From: Croceibacterium_A sp044506565
Lineage (GTDB): Bacteria; Pseudomonadota; Alphaproteobacteria; Sphingomonadales; Sphingomonadaceae
NCBI GenBank assembly: GCA_044506565.1
Contig: JBIQKN010000092.1
Span: forward strand, 1-9,558
Length of the DNA: 9,558 bases
Direction: 5' to 3'
Below the pieces are notes generated by a model. That model did not search any database, had not been told where the DNA came from, and was given only the letters and a program-made list of their open reading frames with translations. The stretch's first letter is position 1; each line of letters opens with the position of its first letter. A program made the translations under genes and the position numbers. Positions 1-5,436 of this stretch are shown here, in pieces.

Positions 1-189
1 ACCTACCAGTCGGGCAGCCACCGCCCGACGCCCGAGCTCGGCCAGTACCGCGTGCCGGGGATCGAGCGGCTCTACCTCGTCGGCCCGTTCCAGCACCCGG
101 GCGGCGGCGTGTTCGGCGCCGGCCGCGCGACCGCGATGGTCATGGCCGAGGACCTCGGGATCGAGTTCGACGGGATCCGGGTGTCATGA
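1..189 (+). CDS. C-terminal end of a phytoene-dehydrogenase-like FAD/NAD(P)-dependent oxidoreductase (5' end outside window)
   Basis: Frame 1 is open from the window edge to a TGA at 187-189, giving the last 62 residues. The tail reads VPGIERLYLVGPFQHPGGG, then VFGAGRATAMVMAEDLGI. In phytoene desaturase/amine-oxidase-type flavoproteins this region is the C-terminal FAD-binding segment: a beta strand ending LxLxG, a HPGGG turn near the flavin, and a GxGRxxAxxxxxD helix. The family consists of soluble or membrane-associated flavoproteins that desaturate or oxidise hydrophobic substrates such as carotenoid precursors and retinoid- or steroid-like compounds. The substrate cannot be told from this fragment, and the N-terminal dinucleotide fold is not in view. 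The following plus-strand genes (70-aa protein, SDR) may belong to the same transcription unit, although a 115-bp spacer with an inverted repeat separates them. The family call is fairly secure; the exact function is unknown. Confidence 0.8.
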   Translation, partial: TYQSGSHRPTPELGQYRVPGIERLYLVGPFQHPGGGVFGAGRATAMVMAEDLGIEFDGIRVS

Positions 190-210
190 GCACGGTCGCG
201 CGCCTCGACG

Positions 211-238
211 GGGACAGTCCCCATTCGGGGACTGTCCC
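211..238. repeat. Perfect 12-bp inverted repeat, REP-like
   Basis: GGGACAGTCCCC (211-222) is followed by a 4-nt loop ATTC and the exact reverse complement GGGGACTGTCCC (227-238). It lies in the 115-bp spacer between the flavoprotein stop and the 70-aa gene. Repeats with a GGGACTGTCCC core are known as dispersed REP-type elements associated with REP-associated tyrosine transposases in many bacteria; assigning this copy to them is inference. No T-tract follows on the plus strand (next bases TATTTACGG), so it is a poor intrinsic terminator, though it could still act as an mRNA 3'-end stabiliser. The rest of 190-304 shows no clear sigma-70 promoter. Confidence 0.85.
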
Positions 239-304
239 TATTTACGGTCAACGAGATCAGCGTTGCGTGACCCCCGCCCCTCCGCCGGGACGACGAGGTA
301 AGCG

Positions 305-517
305 ATGAAGATCTACGCCGCCGACAAGTCCGAGCTGATGCAGGTCACCAAGGTCGAGCGCCAGGGCGACAACCTGGTGCTCAAGGGCAAGGTGTTCGGC
401 ACGATGCCGATGGCCGCCACGCTGACGCCGGAGGAAGCGCGCAACTTCCGCAAGCTGCTGACGCCGAAGCTTGCCTGGTTCCTGCTCACGCTGCCGTTCC
501 GCAAGGGAGGGAAATGA
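305..517 (+). CDS. 70-aa conserved-looking hypothetical protein upstream of the SDR
   Basis: An ATG at 305 is preceded by GAGGT (295-299), a good Shine-Dalgarno with a 5-nt spacer. The 70-residue product begins MKIYAADKSELMQVTKVERQ and has three parts: a predicted beta-rich first half (residues 1-40, with GDNLVLKGKVFG near 21-32), a short helix TPEEARNFRKLL (about 41-52), and a hydrophobic stretch LAWFLLTLPF (about 56-65) before a basic tail RKGGK. It has no cysteines and no recognisable catalytic motif. The hydrophobic tail suggests membrane contact or a packing interface, but it is too short to call a confident transmembrane helix. Its stop TGA (515-517) overlaps the ATG of the SDR gene, so the two are probably co-transcribed and translationally coupled. 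A role as an accessory to the SDR or the upstream flavoprotein is inferred only from position. I do not recognise a named family. Confidence 0.75.
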   Translation: MKIYAADKSELMQVTKVERQGDNLVLKGKVFGTMPMAATLTPEEARNFRKLLTPKLAWFLLTLPFRKGGK

Positions 518-1302
518 TGCGCCACCAAGGGAAGACGATGATCGTGACCGGCGCCGCGGGCGCGATCGGCTTCGCCACCGCCGAGATCCTCGCTCGCGAA
601 GGCGCGCGGGTCATGCTCGTCGACATCGCCGCCGACCGACTCGAGCAGTGCACCGAAGCCCTGCGCTCGGCCGGGCACGATGCGGTCGGCTACGTCGCCG
701 ACTGCGCCGACGAAGCGGCGGTCGAGGGCTACGTCCACGCGGCGATGGGCTCGTTCGGGCGTATCGACGGGTTCTTCAACAACGCCGGCATCGAAGGCAG
801 CCTTGCGCCGACGCACGAATACGACGTGGCCGAGTTCGACAAGATCATCCGCGTCAACCTGCGCTCGATGTTCCTCGGCCTGCGCTTCGTGATCCCGCAC
901 ATGGTCGCGGCGGGCAAGGGCGCAGTCGTCAACACCGCCTCGATCGGCTCGGAGCGCGGCCTCGCCGGCGCCTGCGCCTACAACGCCGCCAAGCACGGCG
1001 TCGTCGGCCTGACCCGCACCGCGGCCAGCGAGGTCGCGCAGAAGGGCGTGCGGGTGAACTGCGTCGAGCCCGGCGTGATCGAGACCCCGCTGCTCGTCGG
1101 CATGCTCGAACAGATGTTCGACGGCGATGTCCAGGCCGGCATGGACAAGCTCGGCCAGGTCGCCACGCTCAACCGCGTCGGCCAGCCGCGCGAGGTGGGT
1201 GACGTGGTCAGCTTCCTGCTCTCGGACGAAGCCAGCTACGTCAACGGCGCCCGCTGGGAAATCGACGGCGGCGCGCTGGCGACGATCAGGAATGACATCT
1301 AG
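514..1302 (+). CDS. Short-chain dehydrogenase/reductase (SDR), NAD(P)-dependent
   Basis: A classical SDR of 262 aa (the family is usually about 250). Landmarks with the start at 514: cofactor-binding TGAAGAIG at residues 12-19; acidic D37 at the end of beta-2, favouring NAD(H) over NADP(H); D63 in the adenine pocket; NNAG at 89-92; and the catalytic tetrad N115, S143, Y156 and K160 (YNAAK). A PGVIETPL segment and the C-terminal NGARWEIDGG strand follow, as expected. The enzyme would oxidise a secondary alcohol or reduce a ketone in the cytoplasm; the substrate is unknown. The start is ambiguous. The ATG at 514 overlaps the previous stop (ATGA), while the next codon, ATG at 517, lies at a better distance from the GGGAGGG ribosome-binding sequence at 505-511. 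The true protein may therefore be MRHQGK and 261 aa long. Its neighbour upstream is a flavoprotein, and the downstream convergent gene is dps. Confidence 0.95.
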   Translation: MMRHQGKTMIVTGAAGAIGFATAEILAREGARVMLVDIAADRLEQCTEALRSAGHDAVGYVADCADEAAVEGYVHAAMGSFGRIDGFFNNAGIEGSLAPTHEYDVAEFDKIIRVNLRSMFLGLRFVIPHMVAAGKGAVVNTASIGSERGLAGACAYNAAKHGVVGLTRTAASEVAQKGVRVNCVEPGVIETPLLVGMLEQMFDGDVQAGMDKLGQVATLNRVGQPREVGDVVSFLLSDEASYVNGARWEIDGGALATIRNDI

Positions 1303-1322
1303 GGCTGCCGCCGACGCGCCTC

Positions 1323-1820
1323 TCAACCCTTGCGGCCGGCCTCGAACAGGAACCAGGCGCGTTCCTCGGCCTGGTCGGTCCAGTCGTCGATCACCGCGCT
1401 GGTGGCGTTGTCCTTCGCCTCCTCGGCGATCTCCTTGGCCTCGCGCAGCGCCTCGACGAGCTTGAGGTTGTCGTCGCGGAGCTCCTTCAGCATGTCCGCC
1501 GCGGAGACGAAGTCCTTGTCGTTGTCGGCGATCGTCTGCCGCCGGGCGATGTCGCCGATCGAGCGCAGAGTCGTGTTGCCGGTCTTGCGCACGCGCTCGG
1601 CGATCAGGTCGGTCGTGGCGAGGATCTGCGTCGCCTGCTCGTCGAGCATCAGGTGGTAGTCGCGGAAATGCGGCCCCGAGACGTGCCAGTGGAAGTTCTT
1701 GGTCTTGAGGTAGAGCGCGTAGCTGTCGGCGAGCACCCGGTTGAGCGCGTCCGCGACGGTGCGCGTGTCGTTCCGGTTGAGATCGGTCGGCGTGCTGAGC
1801 GCCGCGTTGGTTTCCGCCAT
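1323..1820 (-). CDS. dps: Dps-family DNA-binding miniferritin
   Basis: A 165-aa ferritin-like protein of the Dps class. The family signature is clear: KTKNFHWHVSGPHFRDYH at about 39-56, then a DEQ-containing helix and TTDLIAERVR. The ferroxidase residues H44, H56, D60, D71 and E75 have the same spacing (12, 4, 11, 4) as the known Listeria set H31/H43/D47/D58/E62, so the intersubunit iron site looks intact. Dps dodecamers oxidise Fe(II) with hydrogen peroxide, store iron and protect DNA under starvation or oxidative stress. The ~20-residue N-terminal extension has few basic residues, so tight DNA binding through a lysine-rich tail is not evident. The start is supported by GGAGG located 6 nt upstream on the minus strand. 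An EcfG-like promoter (1868-1892) lies about 48 nt upstream. The gene converges on the SDR with only 20 bp between the stop codons and no obvious terminator hairpin there. Confidence 0.97.
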   Translation of the reverse strand: MAETNAALSTPTDLNRNDTRTVADALNRVLADSYALYLKTKNFHWHVSGPHFRDYHLMLDEQATQILATTDLIAERVRKTGNTTLRSIGDIARRQTIADNDKDFVSAADMLKELRDDNLKLVEALREAKEIAEEAKDNATSAVIDDWTDQAEERAWFLFEAGRKG

Positions 1821-1867
1821 CGCGTTCCTCCGTGTCTGAGTGGGTGAATACGTCCTTGCACCCCGAC

Positions 1868-1892
1868 AACGATCCTGCCGCGCATTGGCTCC
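1868..1892 (-). promoter_or_regulatory. Candidate EcfG (general stress response) promoter for dps
   Basis: Read on the minus strand, GGAGC (1892-1888), a 16-nt spacer and CGTT (1871-1868) match the alphaproteobacterial EcfG consensus GGAAC-N16/17-CGTT at 8 of 9 positions. A start of transcription about 8 nt downstream would leave a dps leader of roughly 40 nt with a good ribosome-binding site. dps is a known general-stress target in alphaproteobacteria. The functional assignment is inference from the motif and position. Confidence 0.5.
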
Positions 1893-1907
1893 ACCGCCTT
1901 GCGCCAG

Positions 1908-1933
1908 GGAACACCGCGCGGGTCTCGCCGGTT
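1908..1933 (+). promoter_or_regulatory. Candidate EcfG-like promoter for the 53-aa gene and zinc-finger gene
   Basis: GGAAC (1908-1912), a 17-nt spacer and GGTT (1930-1933) match the EcfG consensus at 8 of 9 positions, with a perfect -35 element. It points away from the dps promoter candidate, only 15 bp from it. Transcription would begin near 1940-1943, at or next to the ATG at 1942, so the first gene may be translated from a leaderless or nearly leaderless mRNA. Motif and layout are seen; activity is inferred. Confidence 0.45.
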
Positions 1934-1941
1934 ATCCGGGC

Positions 1942-2103
1942 ATGTCCCGCGACCTGACCGACGCCGAGATCGACGCCTACGCAGCGCACCACGGCCTGAC
2001 CCTCGACCAGGCCCGCCGGCTGCTGGTCGAGCACGGCGAGGATGAAAGCGGCCTCGAGGAAGCGGTCCGCAGCCTGACGCACTTCCTCAAGTCGCCGTCA
2101 TAG
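1942..2103 (+). CDS. 53-aa small helical protein, putative stress-island member
   Basis: An ATG at 1942 gives a 53-residue protein beginning MSRDLTDAEIDAYAAHHG and ending in TAG at 2101-2103. It looks like three short helices: LTDAEIDAYAAHHG, LTLDQARRLLVEHG and ESGLEEAVRSLTHFL. The arrangement of tyrosine/alanine, HGLTxxQAxxLL and a final AV..L helix loosely resembles small DUF3606-type alphaproteobacterial proteins, but that is a weak pattern match. The frame stays open upstream to a GTG at 1840; that extension would start inside the dps leader, cross both promoter candidates and encode an unrelated proline/arginine/cysteine-rich stretch, so I prefer 1942. No Shine-Dalgarno precedes 1942, consistent with leaderless translation if the promoter at 1908-1933 is real. 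The zinc-finger gene follows 27 bp downstream, probably in the same transcript. The function is unknown. Confidence 0.6.
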   Translation: MSRDLTDAEIDAYAAHHGLTLDQARRLLVEHGEDESGLEEAVRSLTHFLKSPS

Positions 2104-2130
2104 CAGGCGCAGCGGCAGGAGGTTCACACG

Positions 2131-2385
2131 ATGGCAGGCGGCTGGACGCGCGACGGCGCGGTGCAGGATCAGATCGATGACACGGTCAAGGACGCGGTGC
2201 TGCGCGCCCGGGCCGAAACGCCGTTCGGGGAGAGCGCCGAGCATTGCGACGATTGCGGCGAGCGCATTCCGGAGCCGCGGCGCCGCGCGCTCCCCGGAGT
2301 GCGCACCTGCGTCGCCTGCCAGGGCGCCCGAGACGCCGCGCGCCGAACCGTCGGCATCAACCGGCGCGGCAGCAAGGACAGCCAG
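2131..2385 (+). CDS. YbiI-like DksA/TraR C4-type zinc-finger protein (3' end lost in assembly gap)
   Basis: Eighty-five codons are visible before the N run. The start ATG is preceded by AGGAGG (2117-2122) with an 8-nt spacer. The protein follows the YbiI pattern: N-terminal MAGGWTRDGAVQDQIDDTV, ESAEHCDDCGERIPEPRRRA, VRTCVACQ, and a tail NRRGSKDSQ. C39, C42, C60 and C63 form the CxxC-x17-CxxC zinc site. YbiI relatives are about 88 residues and end a few residues after the SKDSQ motif, so only two or three codons and the stop should be missing. These small DksA/TraR relatives carry the zinc-finger globule but lack the long coiled coil that DksA inserts into the RNA polymerase secondary channel, and their role is poorly known. 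The position behind the dps-divergent promoter suggests stress-linked expression (inference). Confidence 0.92.
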
Positions 2386-2485
2386 NNNNNNNNNNNNNNN
2401 NNNNNNNNNNNNNNNNNNNNNNNNNNNNNNNNNNNNNNNNNNNNNNNNNNNNNNNNNNNNNNNNNNNNNNNNNNNNNNNNNNNNN
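2386..2485. other. Assembly gap of exactly 100 N
   Basis: A run of exactly 100 undetermined bases, a conventional placeholder length, so the true distance may be anything. It separates the 3' ends of two convergent genes, each apparently missing only its last few codons. Open reading frames that cross the N run in either direction are artefacts. Confidence 0.98.
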
Positions 2486-3339
2486 TCGGCCTCGACCACC
2501 TTGGCCATCTCGGTGAAGTCGGCCGCCTCGCCGTACGTCGCCAGCACGCGTTCGAGCAGCGCGGCGAGGCGTTCGCCCGTCGGCAGCGGCACGCCCATCG
2601 CCTGCGCCTCCTCGAGCGCGAGGCGGGTGTCCTTGAGGCTGAGCTGCGCCGAGAAGCCGAAGTCGAACGTGCGCGGCAGCACCGCGCGCGGCCACTTGTC
2701 GCGCGTCGCCGAGTTGGCGCCAGTGCCCGCGTTGAGCACCTCGATCATCCGCGCCGGGTCGAGCCCGGCCTTGATCGCCAGCGTCATCGCCTCGGCGGTA
2801 GTGGCGATCGCCGACAAGCTGAGCAGGTTGTTGGCCAGCTTGGCGACCTGCCCCGCGCCCGGCGTCTCGCCCATGTAGAACGGCTTGCCGAGGCGCCGCA
2901 GCAGCGGCTCGAGCTCGGGCCAGAGCGCCTCGGGCCCGCCGGCCATGATCGCCAGCGTGCCCTGCTCGGCACCGCGAATGCCGCCCGAGACGGGCGCGTC
3001 GAAACTGGCCACGCCGAGCGGCGTCAGCTGGTCGTGCAGCTCCTGCGCGAGCCGCGGGCCCGAAGTCGACAGGTCGCAGACGAGCCGCGGCGTGCCGCCT
3101 GCCACGATCTCGGTCACCGCCTCGCGGACGATCCCCGGAGTCGGCAAGCTGAGGAAGACGATATCGCAGCGTTCGCCGAGCGCCGCGGCGGATCCCGCGG
3201 CCTGCGCGCCCTTCGCCACCAGCGCGCCGACCGCGGGCGGGTAGAGGTCGTGGACCACCAGGGTGCCGACGTGGCCGACGAGGTTGGCCGCCATCGGCGC
3301 ACCCATGCGCCCGAGGCCGAGGAATCCGATCGTGGTCAT
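2486..3339 (-). CDS. 3-hydroxyisobutyrate dehydrogenase-family NAD(P)-dependent beta-hydroxyacid dehydrogenase (3' end lost in gap)
   Basis: 284 residues are visible and the family is usually 285-300, so only a short C-terminal piece is missing. An N-terminal Rossmann fold opens with FLGLGRMGAPMAANL (GxGxxG at 8-13). FDAPVSGG at 113-120 is the substrate-binding loop. GAGQVAKLANN at 161-171 holds the catalytic K167 and N171, and the C-terminal helical domain includes SLKDTRLA at 234-241. Members oxidise or reduce beta-hydroxy acids or semialdehydes (3-hydroxyisobutyrate, tartronate semialdehyde, related acids) in the cytoplasm, and a closely similar fold also serves imine reductases. The substrate here is not determinable. 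The ATG (3339-3337) overlaps the TGA of the MBL gene ahead of it (ATGA) and has no convincing Shine-Dalgarno, so it is probably translated by coupling. It is the last gene visible in the minus-strand train. Confidence 0.93.
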
Positions 3340-4145
3340 GCGGCCCGCGCTATCGGCACGATCGGCGGCAGGTCAACGCGGGCGATGTCGTTTTCGGTCG
3401 GGAAGCAGGCCAGCACCAGCGGGTCGTGGCCCGGGATCACGTGGTCGAGCGAGTCGCGGGCAAGTTCGAGGACCCGCGCCTGCGCCCTGAGGTAGGCTTC
3501 CTCGTCGACGAAGATCGGGAAGGGAAGCCGCCGCGTCAGGTTGGCGTAGAGGTGCGCCGCATCGCTCGCCAGGACAACCGTGCCGCGCGCGGTCTCGCAA
3601 CACACCGCCATCAGCCCCGCGGTGTGCCCCTCGCACAGCCTCAGCGCGATTCCCGGCGCGAACTCGGCGTCGCCGTCGTGGAACACGACGCGGTCGGCGT
3701 AGAGCTTGCGCACGAGCTGCGCGACCGGCTCGCCGTCGAACGGCGCGCGCACGCCGTGGTCGCAGACGTGGCGCCCGGTGGCGAACGCCATCTCGGCGTC
3801 CTGCACGTGGAACCGCGCGTTGGGGAAAGTGCTGAGCGAGCCGGCGTGGTCGTAGTGCAGGTGGGTCAGGATCACGTCCTCGACCGAGAGGTGATCGATC
3901 CCCGCGGTGCGCAAGCCGTCGTTGACCGAGCGCGTGATCACCCGCCCGCGCGCTGCGGCTGCGTCCTCGCCGAAGCCAGTGTCGACGATCACCGGCGGAT
4001 GCCCGTCGCGGTGGATCGCCCAGACGAAATAGTCGAGCGGCATCGGCAGGTCGTGGTCGTCGACCGGGCGGACGAAGTTGTCCCCCGCCGGCCGCTCGTG
4101 CCGCGCGTAGCGGATCGCGTCGATGCGGGTGACGAGGGCGGTCAC
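3336..4145 (-). CDS. MBL-fold hydrolase, N-acyl-homoserine-lactonase-like (MBL1)
   Basis: With a GTG start at 4145 the product is 269 aa, the normal length of AttM/AiiA-type lactonases. The complete dinuclear metal set is visible: THLHYDHAG gives H95, H97, D99 and H100; EGHT gives H174; ASDAAH gives D195; PGHD gives H240. The segment LASDAAHLYANL with Y200 is typical of the acyl-homoserine lactonase family, where a tyrosine near the metals helps open the lactone ring. The enzyme probably hydrolyses a lactone or other ester in the cytoplasm. True quorum quenching is possible, but the catabolic neighbours make a pathway lactone or ester equally likely (inference). The frame is open further upstream to a TTG at 4208, but that stretch is proline/arginine-rich repeat sequence. 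The GTG at 4145 is preceded by GGAGG-type sequence supplied by the repeat element. The stop overlaps the next gene's ATG. Confidence 0.92.
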   Translation of the reverse strand: MTALVTRIDAIRYARHERPAGDNFVRPVDDHDLPMPLDYFVWAIHRDGHPPVIVDTGFGEDAAAARGRVITRSVNDGLRTAGIDHLSVEDVILTHLHYDHAGSLSTFPNARFHVQDAEMAFATGRHVCDHGVRAPFDGEPVAQLVRKLYADRVVFHDGDAEFAPGIALRLCEGHTAGLMAVCCETARGTVVLASDAAHLYANLTRRLPFPIFVDEEAYLRAQARVLELARDSLDHVIPGHDPLVLACFPTENDIARVDLPPIVPIARAA

Positions 4146-4251
4146 TCCCCCTCCCCTCCAGGCAAAGGGGTCGGGGGGCGGGGGCCGCAGGGTCGGGGGG
4201 CGTCGCAAGACTCCCCCTCTCCCAACCCTCTCCCCTCAAGGGGAGAGGGCT
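4146..4251. repeat. Composite C/G-rich hairpin element, copy A
   Basis: The spacer between the P450 and MBL1 consists almost wholly of C- and G-runs. Its strongest hairpin is CCCTCTCCCC (4226-4235), loop TCAA, and the perfect complement GGGGAGAGGG (4240-4249). A weaker one pairs CCCCT (4153-4157) with AGGGG (4166-4170). Between them lie five G-runs (4167-4200). The same layout occurs in reverse orientation at 6360-6472. The element touches the P450 stop (4252-4254), and its left arm provides the GGAGG sequence used by MBL1. Similar hairpins are common dispersed intergenic repeats in high-GC proteobacteria. No protein is encoded here. Confidence 0.85.
4167..4200 (+). other. Potential G-quadruplex motif in repeat copy A
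   Basis: Five runs of three or more G (4167-4170, 4173-4178, 4180-4184, 4190-4192, 4195-4200) are separated by loops of 1 to 5 nt, which meets the usual quadruplex pattern. The G-rich strand is the plus strand, hence the template strand for the minus-strand operon, so a folded structure would face RNA polymerase rather than form in the mRNA. Confidence 0.6.
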
Positions 4252-5436
4252 TCATGGTGCGAACTTCAGCCGCACGGGCTGCCGGATCGGGCCGTGCCCG
4301 ACCGTCGTCATCCACGGCTCGTAAGGCCCCGCCAGCTCGATGCTCTCGACTTGCGCGACGATCGCCCCGAGCAGCGCCTGCGCCTCCATCTGCGCCAGCG
4401 TGCGGCCGACGCAGCCGTGGACGCCGTAACCCCAACCGAGCGAGTGGCGGTTGTCGCGGTCGAGCCGATATTCGTCGGGCGCATCCCAGAAGCGCGGGTC
4501 GCGGTTGGCGGCGGCGAACATCAGCCCGCAGCGCGTTCCGGCCGGGATCACGTAATCGTCGATCTCGACCTCGCGCGTGGTGATGCGTCCGGCCATCCGG
4601 CTCGGCGAATCCCATCGCAGCGATTCGTCGAACGCGGCGCGGACCTTCTTCGGCTCGGCGCGCAGCCTGGCGTACTCGGCTGGGAACAGCGCCCAGGCGC
4701 GCAGCGCGTTGGCCATCGTGATGAACGTGGTGTCGGCCCCGGCGCTGAGCACGGTCTGCAGCAGCAGCTTGGCCTCGGGCAGCGTGACCTGGCCGCGGTC
4801 GGCGGCGCGATAGATCTCGGCGCCGATGCCTTCGGGGTCGAGCGCATCGCGCTCGCACTGGGTCTCGAGCCATTCGATCACCGCCGAGTAGTCGTACTGC
4901 ATCGCCTGGTCGAACAGCTCGCCCGGCGGGCCCATCGTCGCCCAGACCATCTCGGAGAACCCGTGCATGTGCTCACGGCCTTCCTCGGGCAGGCCGAGGA
5001 TGTCGGGCAGCACCTGGAACACGTAGGCCTGGGTGACCTCGGACACCGCGTCGACAGCCTCGCCTTCGCGCGCACGGAGCCGGGCGAGCAGCGCCGCGGC
5101 GCGCTCCTCGAAGATCGCCTTGACGCGCTCGAGCGCGCGCGGGCTCAGCGCGTCGGCGATCACCTTGCGCACCTGGGTGTGCCGCGGCGGGTCGTCGGTC
5201 AGCAGGATCTCGGGACGCGGCGAGTTCGGATCGTGCCACGGGCGCGAGGTCGAGGAGAACGCCTTCCAGTCGAGCAGCCCGGCCGAGACGTGCTCGTGCC
5301 GCCCGAGCATGTGCGTCCCGTCGGCGAGGCGCACGACCGGTGCGGACTCGCGCAGCGCATCGTCGACCTCGCGCGCGTTGCGCACCGCCTCGGGCGTGAA
5401 GATGTCGATCGGGTAGAGTGGGATGTCCTTGCTCAT
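4252..5436 (-). CDS. Cytochrome P450 (bacterial class I type)
   Basis: A 394-aa soluble P450, typical for bacterial CYPs, with no membrane anchor. Signatures in order: I-helix AGADTT at 232-237 with the oxygen-activating D235/T236 pair; ESLR at 271-274 (ExxR of the K helix); PSRMAGR at 278-284; and the heme loop GWGYGVHGCVGR with the proximal ligand C342, H340 and G344. The usual aromatic at the start of the FGxGxHxCxG loop is W335 instead of F. The enzyme would hydroxylate, epoxidise or demethylate a hydrophobic substrate using electrons from a ferredoxin and reductase, neither of which is encoded in the window. The heme-loop wording GVHGCVG loosely recalls CYP199-type aromatic-acid enzymes, but I would not assign a family. 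The ATG (5436-5434) overlaps the TGA of MBL2, so the two are coupled. The gene ends 2 nt before repeat copy A. Confidence 0.96.
   Translation of the reverse strand: MSKDIPLYPIDIFTPEAVRNAREVDDALRESAPVVRLADGTHMLGRHEHVSAGLLDWKAFSSTSRPWHDPNSPRPEILLTDDPPRHTQVRKVIADALSPRALERVKAIFEERAAALLARLRAREGEAVDAVSEVTQAYVFQVLPDILGLPEEGREHMHGFSEMVWATMGPPGELFDQAMQYDYSAVIEWLETQCERDALDPEGIGAEIYRAADRGQVTLPEAKLLLQTVLSAGADTTFITMANALRAWALFPAEYARLRAEPKKVRAAFDESLRWDSPSRMAGRITTREVEIDDYVIPAGTRCGLMFAAANRDPRFWDAPDEYRLDRDNRHSLGWGYGVHGCVGRTLAQMEAQALLGAIVAQVESIELAGPYEPWMTTVGHGPIRQPVRLKFAP

Noticed and set aside
471..1202. 243-codon plus-strand frame overlapping the SDR
   Set aside because: It is extremely arginine-rich, out of frame with the SDR that carries all catalytic motifs, and has no domain.
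1303..1322. Bidirectional terminator between the SDR and dps
   Set aside because: The 20-bp spacer has no convincing hairpin or T-tract.
1840..1941. N-terminal extension of the 53-aa gene to a GTG at 1840
   Set aside because: The extension would cross both promoter candidates and the dps leader and adds Pro/Arg/Cys-rich sequence unlike the rest of the protein.
313..2082. 589-codon minus-strand open frame across the SDR, dps and the small gene
   Set aside because: It is antisense or out of frame to clearly recognisable SDR and Dps genes, is rich in Arg/Ala/Asp, and shows no family motif. It is a shadow frame of GC-rich coding DNA.
2131..3495. 454-codon plus-strand frame and 413-codon minus-strand frame reading through the N run
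   Set aside because: Translation through undetermined bases joins the real gene ends to antisense sequence. Only the parts outside the gap that match a family are kept.
4146..4208. N-terminal extension of MBL1 to a TTG at 4208
   Set aside because: It encodes Pro/Arg-rich residues from the repeat element, and the GTG at 4145 gives the normal lactonase length with a ribosome-binding site.
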